Shown here: piece after piece, positions 63,548-64,000 of the stretch | How the letters are laid out: each line of letters begins with the position of its first letter | Position numbering within the stretch: the stretch's first letter is position 1 | DNA from: Burkholderia seminalis DSM 23518 | GTDB taxonomy: Bacteria; Pseudomonadota; Gammaproteobacteria; Burkholderiales; Burkholderiaceae | Direction of reading: 5' to 3' | Length of the DNA stretch: 64,000 nucleotides | NCBI RefSeq assembly: GCF_902832885.1 | Contig: NZ_CADFDK010000005.1 | Span: 372,001-436,000 of the forward strand | Made by a program: the position numbers and the translations under genes | The notes under the pieces: generated by a model | Told to the model about the DNA's origin: nothing | Database searches by the model: none | Seen by the model: the letters and a program-made list of their open reading frames with translations, nothing else

Positions 63548-64000
63548 CCCGACGCCCGCGCCTGCCGCGGCCGAGACCGGCGCCGCACCCGACGCGCCGC
63601 AGCGCGTGACCGCGCGCTTCATGCTGTCGCACCCGGCGCACATCGTGTCGCTCGGTTTCGGCAGCGGGCTCGCGCCGATCATGCCCGGCACGTTCGGCTC
63701 GCTGTTCGGCTGGCTGACGTTCGTCGTGCTCAACCGCTACCTGACGGTGCCCGAATGGTGGGCGTTGATCGCCGTCGGCTTCGCGGCGGGCACGTGGATC
63801 ACCGGTTTCACCGCGAGGAAGACGGGCAGGTCCGATCCGGGCGCCGTCGTCTGGGACGAAATCGTCGCGATCTGGCTCGTGATGCTGTTCGTCACGCCGG
63901 CGACCTTCATCGGCCAGCTGTGGGCGTTCGTCGCGTTCCGCTTCTTCGACATGCTCAAGCCGCCGCCGATCCGCTATTTCGACCGCCGCCTGAAAGGCGG
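63537..64000 (+). CDS. pgpA: Phosphatidylglycerophosphatase A, N-terminal part
   Basis: 154 codons are visible before the right edge. The sequence ARFMLSHPAHIVSLGFGSGLAPIMPGTFGSLFGW is the family's first block (GSGLAPxxPGTxGS), and VWDEIVAIWLVMLF carries the conserved acidic residues; FVAFRFFDMLKPPPIRYFDRR is the last conserved block before the C-terminal helix. The enzyme makes phosphatidylglycerol from its phosphate in the inner membrane. ATG 63537 lies inside the thiL end, so translation is coupled. Confidence 0.93.
   Translation, partial: MQTDPTPAPAAAETGAAPDAPQRVTARFMLSHPAHIVSLGFGSGLAPIMPGTFGSLFGWLTFVVLNRYLTVPEWWALIAVGFAAGTWITGFTARKTGRSDPGAVVWDEIVAIWLVMLFVTPATFIGQLWAFVAFRFFDMLKPPPIRYFDRRLKG

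Overview
The window is high-GC DNA from a betaproteobacterial main chromosome, most likely Burkholderia sensu stricto and probably the cepacia complex. The evidence is the third-position G/C bias, the block leuS-lptE-holA next to exbD-exbB-dapB-bamE-fur, linked edd-eda with hexR, and the allantoicase/ureidoglycolate lyase pair. Species is not resolved. It is mostly core housekeeping sequence: no phage, insertion sequence, CRISPR array or tRNA was seen. One structural RNA (RNase P RNA) is clear and one orphan small RNA is predicted.

Layout. 1-3069: the end of a ParB-like (DGHH) protein, then tyrS-dtd and a phosphoglycerate-mutase-like gene on the minus strand. 3212-6516: anmK, erpA, the rplM-rpsI ribosomal pair and a DUF1090 protein. 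6970-10943: an OsmC protein, rnpB, DUF3025-pyrC and a class II glutamine amidotransferase. 11548-16773: one very large type V autotransporter (1741 aa). 16858-19976: a gltI-gltJ-gltK-gltL glutamate/aspartate ABC importer whose ATPase gene carries an apparent +1 frameshift. 20195-24377: gdhA, a HypT-like LysR regulator and purB. 24471-26820: an FAD amine oxidase-like gene facing a TetR regulator, with two operator-like palindromes between them. 26894-32636: gluconate catabolism (gntK, gntP, eda, edd) with divergent hexR and two HexR-type sites. 32778-42558: hemJ, proA, holA, lptE, leuS, exbD, exbB, dapB, bamE, fur. 42673-46604: allA, alc, a DctA-type symporter and an FCD-type GntR regulator with matching operators. 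46641-52027: a CynR-like LysR regulator facing an MFS exporter, then idnD-idnO facing another LysR gene. 52124-58473: gapA, tkt, speE, a VOC protein, rsmE and an unknown secreted protein. 58684-60006: a barstar-like inhibitor, a secreted RNase Sa/barnase-type ribonuclease and the sRNA candidate. 60072-64000: maeB, thiL and the start of pgpA.

Functionally the window is rich in hexonate and central carbon metabolism. IdnD/IdnO would turn L-idonate into gluconate, GntP imports gluconate, GntK phosphorylates it and Edd/Eda cleave it to pyruvate and glyceraldehyde 3-phosphate. GapA, transketolase and MaeB take the products on. GltIJKL plus GdhA form a glutamate uptake and use block. LeuS-LptE-HolA, BamE, LptE and ExbBD serve translation, replication and the envelope.

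The items most worth a second look are the frameshifted gltL, the orphan sRNA with promoter and terminator(s) at 59835-60067, the secreted RNase/barstar pair, the aminopropyltransferase with an altered active-site motif, and several well-formed operator pairs that tie regulators to their neighbours.
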